Positions 35,383 to 46,962 of a stretch of DNA of 64,000 nt are shown here, piece by piece. Origin of the DNA: Taxawa tesnikishii (nom. ined.) (taxonomy: Eukaryota > Ascomycota > Dothideomycetes > Dothideales); contig JAPDRO010000014.1 of the NCBI GenBank assembly GCA_030247885.1, positions 434,001 to 498,000 on the forward strand, in the 5' to 3' direction. The translations under genes were made by a program, and so were the position numbers. Under the pieces are notes generated by a model. The model was not told the origin of the DNA. It made no database searches and was given only the letters and a program-made list of their open reading frames with translations. Numbering within the stretch: the stretch's first letter is position 1; each line of letters starts with the position of its first letter.

Positions 35383-36430
35383 CTAGCTCTGGCTTGGCGC
35401 ACGCGGAACAGTAGCGCGACGCCCACGGTTCCTACGGCGTTGCTGATGGGTTTGTTGAGGGGTCCCGAATTCTTCTTTTTCTTCCGTCTCGACCTTCTTT
35501 TGGTCCCTAATCCTCTCCACGTCAAGGAAAATCTGACTAAGATCAGGTATTCTCTCCGTGTAGGCCCAGATGGCTTCTTCCTCTTCAAGACTGATGCGCC
35601 CGGCTTGGAGGTGGTGGTAGTAATTGTGAGCGATGTGGGCAAATACTCTGTCTGTCTTTGGCACACGATCCCAGATCGTCTTGATCTCAGCAGCCGACAG
35701 AGGATTGTCACTGATGTACTGGAAGACAGCTGACTCGATGTACCGTGGGGTTGGCTGTAAACTAATGATGCCAGCTGCAGCATAGAGGTTCACTAGATCG
35801 AAGAAGCTGTCTGTCGGGAGTGCAATCTCTTCGAGGTTTGAGGACGGCAAATCCATGTAGTAGAGGTCTGCGCCGTGCATCCAGGACCACAGCATTTCGA
35901 ACGAGGCATGATCGGGAAGGACGTTGACACCGGGGTTCAGGATAAGGACCAGAACAACTCTTCCTGGTGTTTTGAAGGGGGATAGCAAGTGGACGCTGTT
36001 ATCCAAAAGGTTCTTTCTGAGCACTCTGTTCGCCACAATGCTGGTGACGTTAAGCCTACCGATGTTTTTCAGTCGTTTCCGAGCGTGCATCGAAAATCGA
36101 CGAAGAATATTGAGGGGAAGTCGCGCTTGACAAGTCGGATTCCAGCCGCCTCACGAGTCCAAATGTCGATAACGATAGAGAGAGGCTCGAACAGTCCCCG
36201 TTGCTGCCCGCGGGCTGAGTGGTTTGGATGCTCCAGGGTTCGACCTCGCCACGGAGGTTGCTGCTTGCTCTGATCGGAGTAGCGTCCATGCCTCCAGCAG
36301 ATTTTTCGATCTGAGTAGGTCGCGGATATTCCGCGTTACTTATCAATAGTTCTTCTGGACTCGGACGTTTCCGAGAGCTCGTGGTATAGAGAAAACAATG
36401 GGAGGTCAAGTCACCTGCGTTGTCAAACAC
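35383..36430 (-). CDS. Hypothetical protein, paralogue B of tandem pair
   Basis: The well-supported part is 35383-36060: VLILNPGVNVLPDHASFEML, WSWMHGADLYYMDL, LVNLYAAAGIISLQPTPRYI and IAHNYYHHLQAGRISLEEEE, ending in an Arg/Gln-rich basic tail (QQRRRNRGRRATVPRA). The N-terminal part comes from another frame that starts at 36430 and is Ser-rich (SLSLSLSTFGLVRRLESD). The junction near 36058-36070 is a run of A bases, so lost bases are likely. The domain aligns with the protein at 33533-34515 (shared AAA, QPTP, H-Y-H and AGRI positions at equal spacing). A BTB-like protein is possible; no function can be given. Confidence 0.55.
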
Positions 36431-37783
36431 AGAGGGTAGGTGAGCGGTGTAAGATTTTCACCTCATGCTGCCACCGACAAGCCAGGTGGAGTTCACATGC
36501 GATCAATGATTACACAGACGATGAAGGGTAATTGAGGCCTGTGTTACACATCCACGTGACCACAATATTGAGACTCGGAGCTCGAAATGTGTATGGAAAC
36601 AATCTGTTGTTGTCAAGAGAGCAGAAGTTTGGTTGGTTATGAGCATGAGAAATGATGAACAGCGATGCTGGAGATGCAGGGAGCATTGATATAAGCCTAC
36701 CGGTTTGCTACCTACTTTGAGCGTCATAAAGCAAGCACTAATCCAGACCAATGTCTCTTCCATGCTCTCTCCCATGCTTGAGCGAAAGGCATGGAGCGTT
36801 TGGGGTGTTCCTCCCAAGGAAGCATAAAGACGATAGGTAACATCCACGTTCTTGCTCTACCGTTCCTTTGAAGCGACGGCATACTGTGCAAACGAAGCAC
36901 CCGCTTGTTAATATGCATCCTTTCATGAAGGTCAAAGAAGTTTGTGATGGTATTCCTGATATTCAATGTTCAGTTAAGAAGCGAAGTAGAGTCGATTCAA
37001 GTATTTGTACGAAGCTGACTAAGACTGCACACTTTGTCACACAGTCAAAAGTGGTGTTTACTGTCCATAACCGTTGACCACGCAAAAATCACTTCGTAAA
37101 AAGCTCTCAATTTTGGATGCATTATCAATCTGAGAGTGCGCTTCGAAAGATACCTATGCGACATATATCAGCCTCTGCACAAATCTGATTTGGAGCAAGA
37201 TTGGCTGATATGTGCCACTCTAAATTGGATAAACTTGGTGTGTATTTCTCAGAACAGCGGACATATTGTATGACATCCTATGCGTAATTCTGAGCACGTG
37301 TTGGCCTTGGTCGTATACGAAGCATAGCATATGGCATCCAGTACATGTGTGCCAGCACATCGTCAGCCGTGGAATAGTCTGCACACATAACTGTAATCGA
37401 ATCGTATACCAAGAGTCATGAGTCATTCACTGATTCTCATTGCTCTCATTAGCGTAGTCTCATGGCGTACATATACGCCCTTATCGACTATAGCGATTGC
37501 TCATGCACTTGACCCCGATCCAAGCTACTGGAAAAAGACACCATGTGTACAACGGCTCCATCGCGTGTGTCAATCATTGACTGGTCCTCAAAGGGAAGCT
37601 CCAAATTCTTTTACGATGCGAAATCGCAATGAAGGCCTGACTGCATATAGGCCGGCTCAAGTGACTGAGCCTATTAGATGTACATAGTGGTGTCAACACC
37701 TCGGACCTGTCAGATACACAATCACAACAGAGTAGACCGGTGACCGAACTGAACCTACTGAACTGGCATTAACTGGTCTGGGC
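36431..37783. other. Intergenic, AT-richer, no gene seen
   Basis: About 1.35 kb. An imperfect inverted repeat (CATATATCAGCC near 37162-37173 and GGCTGATATGTG at 37203-37214, 11 of 12 matching) forms a small hairpin, perhaps from a decayed MITE. Open frames are short and unremarkable. Confidence 0.4.
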
Positions 37784-38692
37784 TCAAAGAAGCGGCGACG
37801 CCGGGGCCGTCTGATTCTGATCCAGCAAGTTTTGATACAAACTCGACGACTCAACCTCATGCTTCCAGAGTCCCCAAGGCCGGTCCGCCGTACCGGTCAT
37901 CGTCATCCAGCTCTGGACCGTCTGTTGAGAAGTCAGATACGCCAGTCCAGCTCGGCCGTCATTTTTCGCGCCTGGATAGGCATTGCGGATCGTTAGAGCT
38001 GTCGTTTGGATGCCGGCATTGATCTGCGTGTAAATCGCCTGCATGACGGCTAGCTGGATGCTCGAGGCTACTGTTGTGAAGCCGTGATTCTGCATCAGGA
38101 CGACGGCGTAGTCGGCTTCAGTTTGTGTGGCGTTGGGAATGGGAGTCGGAGAGGAGAAGGAGGCGGCGAAGTCTGCGCCCAGAGATTGGGTGCGGATGAG
38201 GATGTCTTGTTGAGAGGTCGAGTTGTAGTACTGGGTTATGTTGAACACGGGAACGGTCTCGCCTGGAGCTGGTCAGCTGTGCCAGATTTCTTCAAAGCAG
38301 TTGTTTGATCTACCCAGAAAGCCTGCCATATGGATTGATGGTCGCAGGGGCACGCCACTAATGCTGTAGGGAATGACCTCCGGCGAGTGGCTGTGGACGA
38401 CGCTGCTGATGTTCGGGAAGCGCTTGAGGAGCTCGCTATGGATGTACCGCTCGATGAAGCCTCCTGGAGCGTTTGGATCTACAGGTTCAGCGTTCGACAC
38501 TTGATACTCCACGAGATCGCTGGTATTAGCGACCAAGGCAGGTGCAAGGTTCCGGGACATGAAGAAATTGGATGCATTGTTTGGGTTCCGGACGCTCATG
38601 TGGCCGTAGGCGTCAAGTACACCATTGTAGTGGAGTATGTGTAGCCCGGTAATAAGGGTAGAGAACAGCTCTGTCAAGTTGGCTGCCACCAT
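37784..38692 (-). CDS. Class II aldolase/adducin-family protein
   Basis: Zinc-dependent aldolase fold. Exons are 38692-38314 and 38262-37784, and the 51-nt intron joins the conserved loop as AGFLG-ETVPVFNI. Metal-binding His residues are seen in VVHSHSPEVIPY, and a further His in LMQNHGFTTVA. It starts MVAANLTELFSTLITGLHIL, with YGHMSVRNP typical of the family. The frame is open upstream to 38833, but that leader is basic and unlike the family, so the Met at 38692 is chosen. The substrate is unknown; members act on sugar phosphates or are non-enzymatic. This gene shows no frame break. Confidence 0.85.
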
Positions 38693-39078
38693 TTTGGACC
38701 GATATATCACCAATACTTGATAAGATGAGAGAGGGTGATGACAATGATAGAGGAGAGAGAAGGACGGAAGAGGGAAAAGGGGAATGGCTTTCTTATACTT
38801 GTACCTGTTACTTTTTGTCGGATCTCCATCCATCCCGATCCCGGCGCGGTCATACCCACCTCACCCATGTGTGTAACTACCATTAGGTTGATGTTCTCCA
38901 AGTTGATCGTCCCTTCGATCTTCAGTAACGCAGGGTCTACGCATCTACGCAGGGGCCTCGATGCGTCGTCATTCGCCAAGAAGTGAATCCAAAAAAGTTC
39001 CCCGCGAAGTCGGCGGCTTTGTGACTCTTGTGGAAGCCATCCCGCCAAACATCTCATACACATCCAACAACACATACA
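38693..39078. promoter_or_regulatory. Divergent promoter (aldolase-like / ASADH)
   Basis: 386 bp between two divergent start codons. It holds both 5' regions. No TATA box or clear regulator site is recognised. Confidence 0.35.
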
Positions 39079-40355
39079 ATGGACGTAGAACACTTTACCT
39101 CTCCCAAGAAGGAATTCCCCAAAAGAAGTGCGGTGTGTGTTCCTCGATCACTGCTCCTTCCTCCTTGCACTAACCCAATGGCTCCACAGGTGTCCTCGGC
39201 GCAACCGGCTCTGTAGGCCAGCGCTTCATCCTCCTTCTCGCCCTCCACCCACACTTTACTCTCCACGCCGTCGGCGCTTCTGAGCGGTCAGCAGGCAAGA
39301 AATACAAGGATGCTGTCAGATGGAAGCAATCGATCCCCATGTCGAAAGAGCTGGGCGAGCTCGTGGTGCGGAAATGCACACCTGAGGAGTTCAAGGATTG
39401 CGATCTTGTCTTCTCCGGTCTCGACAGCGACGTCGCCGGCGACGTGGGTATGTCTCGGCCAAAGTGACTTCCTGTGAGTTATGTGAGGCTAAACGGGGCA
39501 GAAATGGCATTCCTGAAGTCCGAACTCGCCGTCTTCTCCAACGCCAAAAACTACCGCCGCGACCCTCTCGTACCCCTCGTCGTCCCCACCGTCAACCTCC
39601 CTCACCTCGACGTTCTGCACCACCAGCGCAAGCACCATAACCTGAAGAAGGGCTTCCTCGTCTGCAACTCCAACTGCGCCGTCATCGGCATCGTCATCCC
39701 CTTCGCCGCACTGCAATCGCGCTTCGGCCCCGTGGACCAAGTCTCCGTCGTGACTATGCAAGCTGTCTCCGGCGCCGGCTATCCTGGCGTCAGCAGCATG
39801 GACATCATCGACAACGTGGTCCCCTTCATCTCGGGCGAGGAAGACAAGCTCGAAACCGAAGCGCAGAAGATCCTTGGGCGCGTCAACGGCGACGTGACAG
39901 GTTTCGAAGACCAGAGCGAGCTCAAGGTTAGCGCAGCGTGCAACAGGGTGCCAGTGTTGGACGGACACACTGCATGTGTGAGTCTGAGGTTCAAGAACAG
40001 GCCGCCGCCGAGCGCGGAGCAGGTCAAGCAGGCTATGAGGGAGTATGTGAGCGAGGCACAGAAGCTGGGATGCCCCAGTGCGCCTGAGAACGCTATTGTG
40101 GTCATGGAAGAGCCGGATAGGCCGCAGCCTAGGCTGGACAGGGAGACTGATAGGGGTACGCGGTCAGTGTAGGCAGGATCAGGGACGATGAGAGCGGCAT
40201 CTTCGACATCAAGTTCGTGGCACTTAGTCACAACAGTAAGTCTTCCCCAGAGAGAGTCTGTGAGGCTCGATACTGACGTGAGTTTAGCTGTCATCGGTGC
40301 TGCCGGATCTTCTATCCTCAATGCTGAGGCCGCAGTCCTGAAGGGCTTCGCTTAG
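39079..40355 (+). CDS. HOM2: Aspartate-semialdehyde dehydrogenase
   Basis: NADPH-dependent enzyme turning aspartyl-phosphate into aspartate semialdehyde, the branch point for Thr, Met and Ile synthesis. Exons are 39079-39132, 39190-39447, 39502-40235 and 40288-40355. The Rossmann motif [13 protein letters not shown] spans the first junction. The catalytic Cys is in [12 protein letters not shown], followed by [16 protein letters not shown] and the substrate-binding [10 protein letters not shown]. It ends [10 protein letters not shown]. Two single-base losses are inferred: in CCCCAAAAG at about 39117-39125 (expected PKKKCGVLG) and in the G run at about 40154-40157 (expected [11 protein letters not shown]). 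Length and order fit the yeast Hom2 family. Confidence 0.95.
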
Positions 40356-41086
40356 ATATCCAAAAGAATTGACATATCTTCTGACAATCAACTCGGCGTT
40401 TCCTAGCTCAAACCTGCTCCTTTGAGAAGCCCGCGTACATGCTCGATACAGAACATCAGACTGGATTCCTTACGCGTAACATGGAAGAATTGACCCAGGT
40501 GCCCAAAGCCTCAACGCTCTTACCAGTTCCCTTCTCGGATATGATGCGTACCCTTTTCCTCTCCTTGCTCCTCCCCTCGTTACCGGACTTACTGGACCGG
40601 AGAAGAAGCACGATATATCGCAGCTCTACTCACACGTAACATGGTACAAGGGTTAAGTGACGGGAAGCTAACCTCAATAAGAAACGAGTTGACAAGCAAC
40701 GGGTTGATTGACTAGCGGTGGACCCTTACAGCGGCTCAAAGGAACAGTTGTCGCGGTAGTTGACGAGTATTCGAGTCTTACAAAGATCGACTGACCAGAG
40801 ATGGACTCATACAACGGGTTAGTTGACGGTCAACGGATGAACCAATTAAAGATCAACCCTCGTAAGAGACCGGTTGACGATCAACGCGTCAATCGACAGT
40901 CAACGCATCCATTGACAATGATATTCGAGTTTGCAACTCGTTCTCATAAGCCTTTAGATATGGAAACATAATCCACCAAGTAGTCGCCGCAGTGCGGGAT
41001 TGCTGCATTGGTTAACGAATTCGACTCCAACAGCATTGTTGGCATTACTCAAGCATGACGTCTGCCAGCCAAGACTCCCACCTCCA
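40356..41086. repeat. Intergenic with clustered GTTGAC/GTCAAC motifs
   Basis: No gene seen between the facing 3' ends of the two flanking genes. From about 40685 to 40920 the motif GTTGAC or its complement GTCAAC, and close variants (GTTGATTGAC, GTCAATCGAC), recur at least eight times at irregular spacing. This looks like a decayed tandem or inverted repeat. A regulatory role is not supported. Confidence 0.4.
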
Positions 41087-43231
41087 TCAAAACGCCGCCG
41101 ACTCCGTCTTGATCTCCGGCGGATCGAAGACCTTACCCGGGTTCATCAAGCTGTGCGGGTCCAACGCCATCTTGATCTTGTGCATGACACCAATTGTGTC
41201 CAATCCCAATTCCTTAACCAAGCTTGCCTTCTTGCCCAACCCAATCCCATGTTCACCCTGCAATCGCAGACGTCAGCACGTGCACTTCCTATCACTACCC
41301 AACCAACGAAGACGGAGTGGGGTCCCAGCACTCACCGTACACGTCCCCTCCATCTCGATCGCCCTCTCCACCATCCTCGTCACACACTCCTCCACCATCT
41401 TCCTCTCCTTCGGATCCTTTCCGTTGTACATGATGCTTTCATGGAAATTGCCATCGCCGATATGGCCCAGGGCGCTCGCGAACAGGCCTAGCTCGTCCAT
41501 CTCGCGCTTGCTCACCTCGATGATATCGGGTAGGCGGGAGAGGGGAACGGCGACGTCGGTGGACCATACTTCCTCGTTGCCCTTGCGGAGAGAGAGCATG
41601 CTCCAGAGGGACTCTTTGCGCGCGGACCAGAGCTTCTTTTGCTCTTCGGCGTCCGAGGTGAACTCGAAGTCTCCGCACTTGTGGGTCTTGGAGATGCGCT
41701 TCACGATGTCGATGTTCTCACGGATCTGTGGATTGGTCAGTAAAGAAGTTTCGGGACAGAGGTTTTGTAGAGTGTCGTTAGTTGGGAGGTGGATCGGTCG
41801 ACACGTACTCCTGCTTTAGTCCCCGAGAATCTGTCAGTACCGTCATTAGCGTAGTCCAACGGCCGAGCAGTTTGCCACTCCTGCCCGGAAAATCATGCCA
41901 AGGGCAAAGGCGTTTGAGACGTACTTGAAGAACATGGTCGGCATCTCCTTCCACTTCCTCTTCGTTCCACCAGCCTTGTTCACGACCCCCATCTGCACCT
42001 CATCCATAATCTCCATCGCGCCAATCGGGACACCCGCACGCATAATCTTACTCGCGGCTGCCGCCGCATCCCTAATCGTCGGGAACGTGACCACCGCCAC
42101 ACTGGTCTCCTGAGGAACAACCGACAACTTCAACGTAATCTCCGTCACAATTCCCAGCGTGCCCTCGCTGCCGACGAAGATTCCGTTGAGGTTGTATCCC
42201 GCAGCGGACTTCCTCGGCCGTCTGCGCGTCTTGATCACCGTCCCATCGGCCAGCACGACCGTCAGATTGACCACGTTCTCGCGCATGGTGCCGTAGCGGA
42301 CGGCGTTGGTGCCTGAGCAGCCGGTCCCGACCATGCCGCCGATCATAGCGGATGGGCCTGGGTCGACGGGGAAAAGAGTCCAGAGTCCTTGATCTGCTCG
42401 TTCAGGGACATCCAGCCGACGGAGGGCTGCACTACGACGTCTAGGTCGTCGGCGTGAAGGGCGATGATCTTGTCCATGAAGGTGAAATCGATACTCATTC
42501 CCCCAATGGCGCGGAGAAGTTGGCTTCGAGGGAAGAGCCCCGGAGTACGGAACTTTTGGAATCGTTAGCGTCATCGAATCCGGTAAGCAGGGGTGAGATC
42601 TGAGGTGTGGGTGGGAAAGAAGGAATGAAGGGAGCAGTTGATAGAGAAATCACATACTCATAGGAATCTTGTATTTGTGGCACACCTTCGCAACTCTGGA
42701 GACTTCTTCTGTAGATTTCGGGTACGCGACCGCGATGGGCAACTGGTCGATGTTGATGGACGACCACTCCGAGTAGCCGTGGCGGTGCAGGTCCTCGTCA
42801 TCGGTGCTGATGGCGTCTTCATCCCCGAGCAGTTCTCGCAGCTCAGCTATTGCCTTGGGTGGTCGTGTCAGCCGATATCCCTAGTCCTGTGGACCGTAGA
42901 GAAGACCGTCATTCGCAAGCTCGCAACAGCAGACTCACCTTCTCCATGTCCTTCCTGCTCGCATACACCGGCTTCTTGGCCTCTGTCTTGGCATCGCCTT
43001 GTCGGAAGGACGAGCTCGTGTCATTGATACCGTACAGATACGTCAGTGACCCGGTGAAGGCGGAGAGCAACAGCACACGTCCGGTGGTCCAGAAAGGCTT
43101 CTGAAACTGCGTTGCTTGAGCTGTTTCTGTGGCCAAGGCTCGTTTCCCCGCGGTAGCCAACGCGAGTTAGATGAGATGACCGGCCGCCTGGCGCCAGCTA
43201 TGATTCTGGACGCTGTCCTTGACGAAGACAT
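41087..43231 (-). CDS. DLD1: Mitochondrial D-lactate dehydrogenase (cytochrome)
   Basis: FAD enzyme oxidising D-lactate to pyruvate and passing electrons to cytochrome c. Exons are 43231-42939, 42853-42658, 42552-41925, 41830-41809, 41726-41336 and 41257-41087. It has a basic presequence (SSSRTASRIIAGARRP), one helix (GRVLLLSAFTGSLTYLYG), the FAD domain (SIDFTFMDKIIALHADD; GGMVGTGCSGTNAVRYGTM; GSEGTLGIVTEITLKL) and the C-terminal motif GEHGIGLGKK. Exon 4 is only 22 nt. At least four single-base losses occur in runs: near 43177 (T), 42537 (G), 42505 (G) and 42375 (T). The start at 43231 needs the first of these; the next Met is 43160. Neighbouring enzymes are unrelated. Confidence 0.93.
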
Positions 43232-44879
43232 TTTGATAGGTAGATGGCAGATCTTCTACCACCTCAACAATGCAAACGAGAACAGATAGGAAGATCAAAT
43301 AGGCCGACTACGGGATCGTGCTGCGGTCTCGGTGTTGCGTGTTTCGGTGCGATATATAGCCGGGCGGCGTTATATCCGGGGAGGACTTGCGGGAGTGGGG
43401 GCCCGTCGAAGGGTGGGACAGTGCGGCCTATATAGATGTCTTGACGGAAACAACGGTACTTGGTACCAACAGCTAGCTCCTCTTCCACAACAGAGCCGAA
43501 GGAATCGCAAGGAGTTGGTAAAAGACAGGACTGATAGATAGAGAGACAAGAAGAACATGAAGCCAGCTCACTCCCCTGTTGCGGGGGATCCGGGACCGGG
43601 AACGGTGACCCCCACGCTAACGAAAAGGTTCGAAAGAGTATGAACGCGTCGAGGGCATGGCATGGACATCGCTTCAGTCAGTCAGTGTTATGTTGTTGAC
43701 AACAATGGCTAGATACGAGATGCCAGACCCCTTTGAAGACCAGCCTCCAAACTCATGCAGTGAATGGGGGACGTCTCAAACATCATGCGCATGAACCACT
43801 ATCATATCTTCAACGCCAGATACAAAAGAAAGAAAAACCCCAGGTGGCTCGATCATGGTGTTGTTGCGCTGAGGGCAAGAGAGACCATATATATATCTAG
43901 AACGACCTACGCTGCGGAAGAGGTGGAGATAGCGTGATGAAAGATACTCAGTCTCGCTCAACGATCAAGGCAAACGATTTTGGACTGATCCTACCACTGG
44001 ATCTAAGAGAGATGGGCACAAGCAGAAGCACGTTCGGCGACCTGTCTGTGTGCGTTTATCGTACACTGCTCCCTCTCCACACCCATCACCGCAAGCTACA
44101 AGGAAATGCCAAATAGTCCACCCCATACCTTGCCCGATTGATTGGGGTCATCAGATCGTCGGGGACTACAATGGAGTCGAGTTCCGTATCCGGAACATTC
44201 GAAGCATTTCTTCAAGTCTGCAAGAGAACAGTCTACTTCCATCAGTAAGGTCTGGCGGATATTTCGCGGCGGCAACAACACACTTTTCACAGAGCCACGC
44301 CTGCTCTCATACTGTAGTCTTGGGTACGGGAGCGCCGGCCCAGCCAGGATACATGAAGTCCAGGAAGCAGAAGAAGGCGATGACCCTCATGAGGAACGTA
44401 GGCATGGCTGGCGGAGCGAAAGTTGGAGACTGTATGGGGTCGAGGGCGGGTTGCGAGACGCTGATTTTCTTGAGCCGTTGTAAGCGATGAAGGTATAGAG
44501 CCTGTCTGTACGAGTAGAACGGATGTTGGTGGGGAAGTTGCTGATGTTCTGTCTGTTGGTTGGATGTTGCAGAGCACAGGTTGGGTATGCAGACGAGTTT
44601 CTTGTGGTTGAGGCGTGTGTCTCTTCCGCATCCGCAAAACACACGTCGAAGTGAGAAGCGGACAGCAAACAATGCAGACAAGTCAGTCATTCAAAGCTTC
44701 GACATTTACCCTCGAAACGCATTGTCTGGAACGAATGGTGGCTTCAACAGGTTTCTGATCCATTCGGCTATTTGCAGTTCATCAAAAGTAGATAAAGCTC
44801 TGAAGCAGTGTCTTGTCTCGGCGTCAGTGAATGGAACAGGGTTTTTCGACATTAGACCAAGACAACAGTTTCTACTCCT
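43232..44879. other. Intergenic, no convincing gene
   Basis: About 1.65 kb between the start of the D-lactate dehydrogenase gene and the 3' end of the RING-type gene. A minus-strand open frame at 44307-44690 ends with a short hydrophobic segment (LMRVIAFFCFLDFMYPGW) that could be a small membrane peptide starting at about 44405; support is weak. Confidence 0.35.
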
Positions 44880-46962
44880 TCAAGCCCTGCCAACCACACT
44901 GCCCCTCATGGCGAAGCTCGTGCTGATTCCAGGCTCTCTTTTCATGGGCGGCATTCCTTGTGAGACTCCGGCACCTGTCCTTGACCCAGAATCCCGGAAA
45001 AGGCCTCCCTCTCGATCAGCCTGTTTGCCGTGATCTGCTGCCGCCCATTTTTCATCGCTCGGCCAGGGCACCAAAGGTAGGCTACCGTCGAATGGTACGC
45101 CTGTCTCGCGTTCGGCTCTCTTCCGCCAAATCTCGATTTCGAGTTCCCACCAGCCTTCCATGCGTTCCCTTCGCCCTCTCACCGCATCTTCCCACTCTCG
45201 TCTCTCGTCTTTCGCTTCCTTTTCCAGATTTCGAAGTTCCCTCTCTTGTTTCCTCTCCAATTGCTCCAATTCCTCATCCTGCCTCTGTAAACGAAGCATC
45301 ATACGTCTGTTCTGTTCGCCTCGCAAAACGTTGATGGCGCTGCTGTGTCTTGATTCCATCTGGTCTCGGTTGAATCTTGCTTTCTCCAGTTCACGACGGT
45401 CTTGGCTTGTGATGGCGCGGTGGTGGGGTTCACCGTTGGAAGATTCGCCACGACAATAAGCTTCCATATGCCGAAGTGCGGTTGCTGTGTTGCGGACTTC
45501 CATTTCGTGGTTCTTGCGCAACTCGATCTCGTCCAGGACATGTTTGTCTTCGACCTCGGCGATTTTGGAGTTGTGCTATACTTTGTTAACAACGTAAACC
45601 TAACAGCGAATGGATACAAAACAATTTACCTTGTCCATCAGATGATCCTTCTGCGGTCCGTGTTGAGCCAACGTTGCTTCTCTTCTGCTCTCCTGGTCGC
45701 GATCCATGCTTTCCCTGCGCTTTTGCGTCCAGCGAACGAAGCGTTTTAGCTGGCTTTCTTGTTCTTCACGCAACTCCCTGAATCCTGGCAGATCCATCGC
45801 GCGGGCTAAATTTGCCTGTCTGTCCTGTGCCGCAAATATGCTCGATGTATCAGAGAATGTGCGCTTGCTTTTGTTCAGTGCTCCGGGTCTTGCTTGCCCA
45901 TTGACATTTACGTCGGTTCCAACCGATGAAGTGGTGGAAGCGTTGTCGTCCCAGACCATTATCTTATGCATCAATGCCTCCTGCTCTTCCTCATTCATGA
46001 CCGTCTCAATAAGCTGACCTGGTACCGGCCTGCCACAACAGCTCGGTGGGATCTTGCTGTCATCCTTGATTGCGTTCTTGATGATTTTGCGCAGTGCAAG
46101 TGTGCAGTATCCATGGCCGCAGGGGAGTCGATGTACCGTGCGACGGTGTCTGGCGCTATCGTTGGGACAATGTGGACATCCGCTAACAGACACACTTCTT
46201 TGTCAGCACGTGAGCATAATCCAACGAAGCCGGTATCTTACTCTTTACGGGAGTTGCCGATTTTCAGAGAACTGCTTGAGTCGGTCCTTCGGAGTTTCAG
46301 TTTGCTCAGGCCGCGAATGAGATGTTTTCGAGAAGAGGATTCAGGGGCGTGTCGAGTGGCAGAGAGAAAGTTGACTGGGATGGCGTCTGCGGTTGTGTTG
46401 CAGGCGATGAGAGGTTCAGCGATAGGCGCCGGTGAGGCTGTGCATGACTGAGAATAGAATCGTAATCCTTGATCGACAACGACGATCTGTTGGACTGCCG
46501 TGAAACGGTTATTCTACCGAAGACCTGGTCCTTGGAAGTTCTCGAGAAGTTTGACGTCAACCCAGTAGACCGGGATGCTTGGGAGTCGGCAGAAGTAGAT
46601 CTCCGTGGATGAGTGGACGCAGTCAGAGTGGAGTTCGGTTTGGATTGGTTGTGGCATTGGTTTGCGAGGAGCGAAGCGCCGTATTCTTTCGCTTGGTTCC
46701 TCAAACTCTCTTCGTAAGCGTCCTCCGTTTGACCGTTGACCAATCGCAGAACCTCCCGTGCAAACGAACGGTCGTCTGTTGCAGTGTCATTGAAAGTGGG
46801 AGTGGGCGTTGGTAGGTTTAGCACACTGTCCGATTTGGACGCCTGGGAGTCAGCATCTCCCATGTCGGGAGACTGGGACAGTTGCTGCAACGCTTTCGCA
46901 GGACCGGCCGGACGAAGCGCAGCATGCGGTGGCGAATGCGTGTGAGGCGTACCAGCAGTCAA
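44880..46962 (-). CDS. RING-type zinc finger protein with coiled coil
   Basis: Probable E3 ubiquitin ligase-like protein. The Ser/Thr-rich N-terminal part (46962 to about 46250) leads to a Cys/His cluster, GCPHCPNDSARHRRTVHRLP then CGHGYC, followed by a second metal site, PPSCCGRPVPGQLI. This order matches fungal RING/IBR-like proteins. Next comes a long charged, helical region (LEQLERKQERELRNLEKEAK) that should form a coiled coil. Exons 2 and 3 join at 45630/45575 (donor GTAAAT, acceptor TATAG, frame HNSKIAEVEDK). The first exon ends unclearly: one base seems lost near 46320, after which LSKLKLRRTDSSSSLK runs to a GTAAAG donor. The classic RING has more Cys than I can place, so ligase activity is inference. 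Confidence 0.7.

Noticed and set aside
36217-36250. tRNA-like A box (CTGAGTGG) and B box (GGTTCGACC) on the plus strand
   Set aside because: The boxes are only about 20 nt apart and no cloverleaf can be drawn; the stretch overlaps the N-terminal part of paralogue B.
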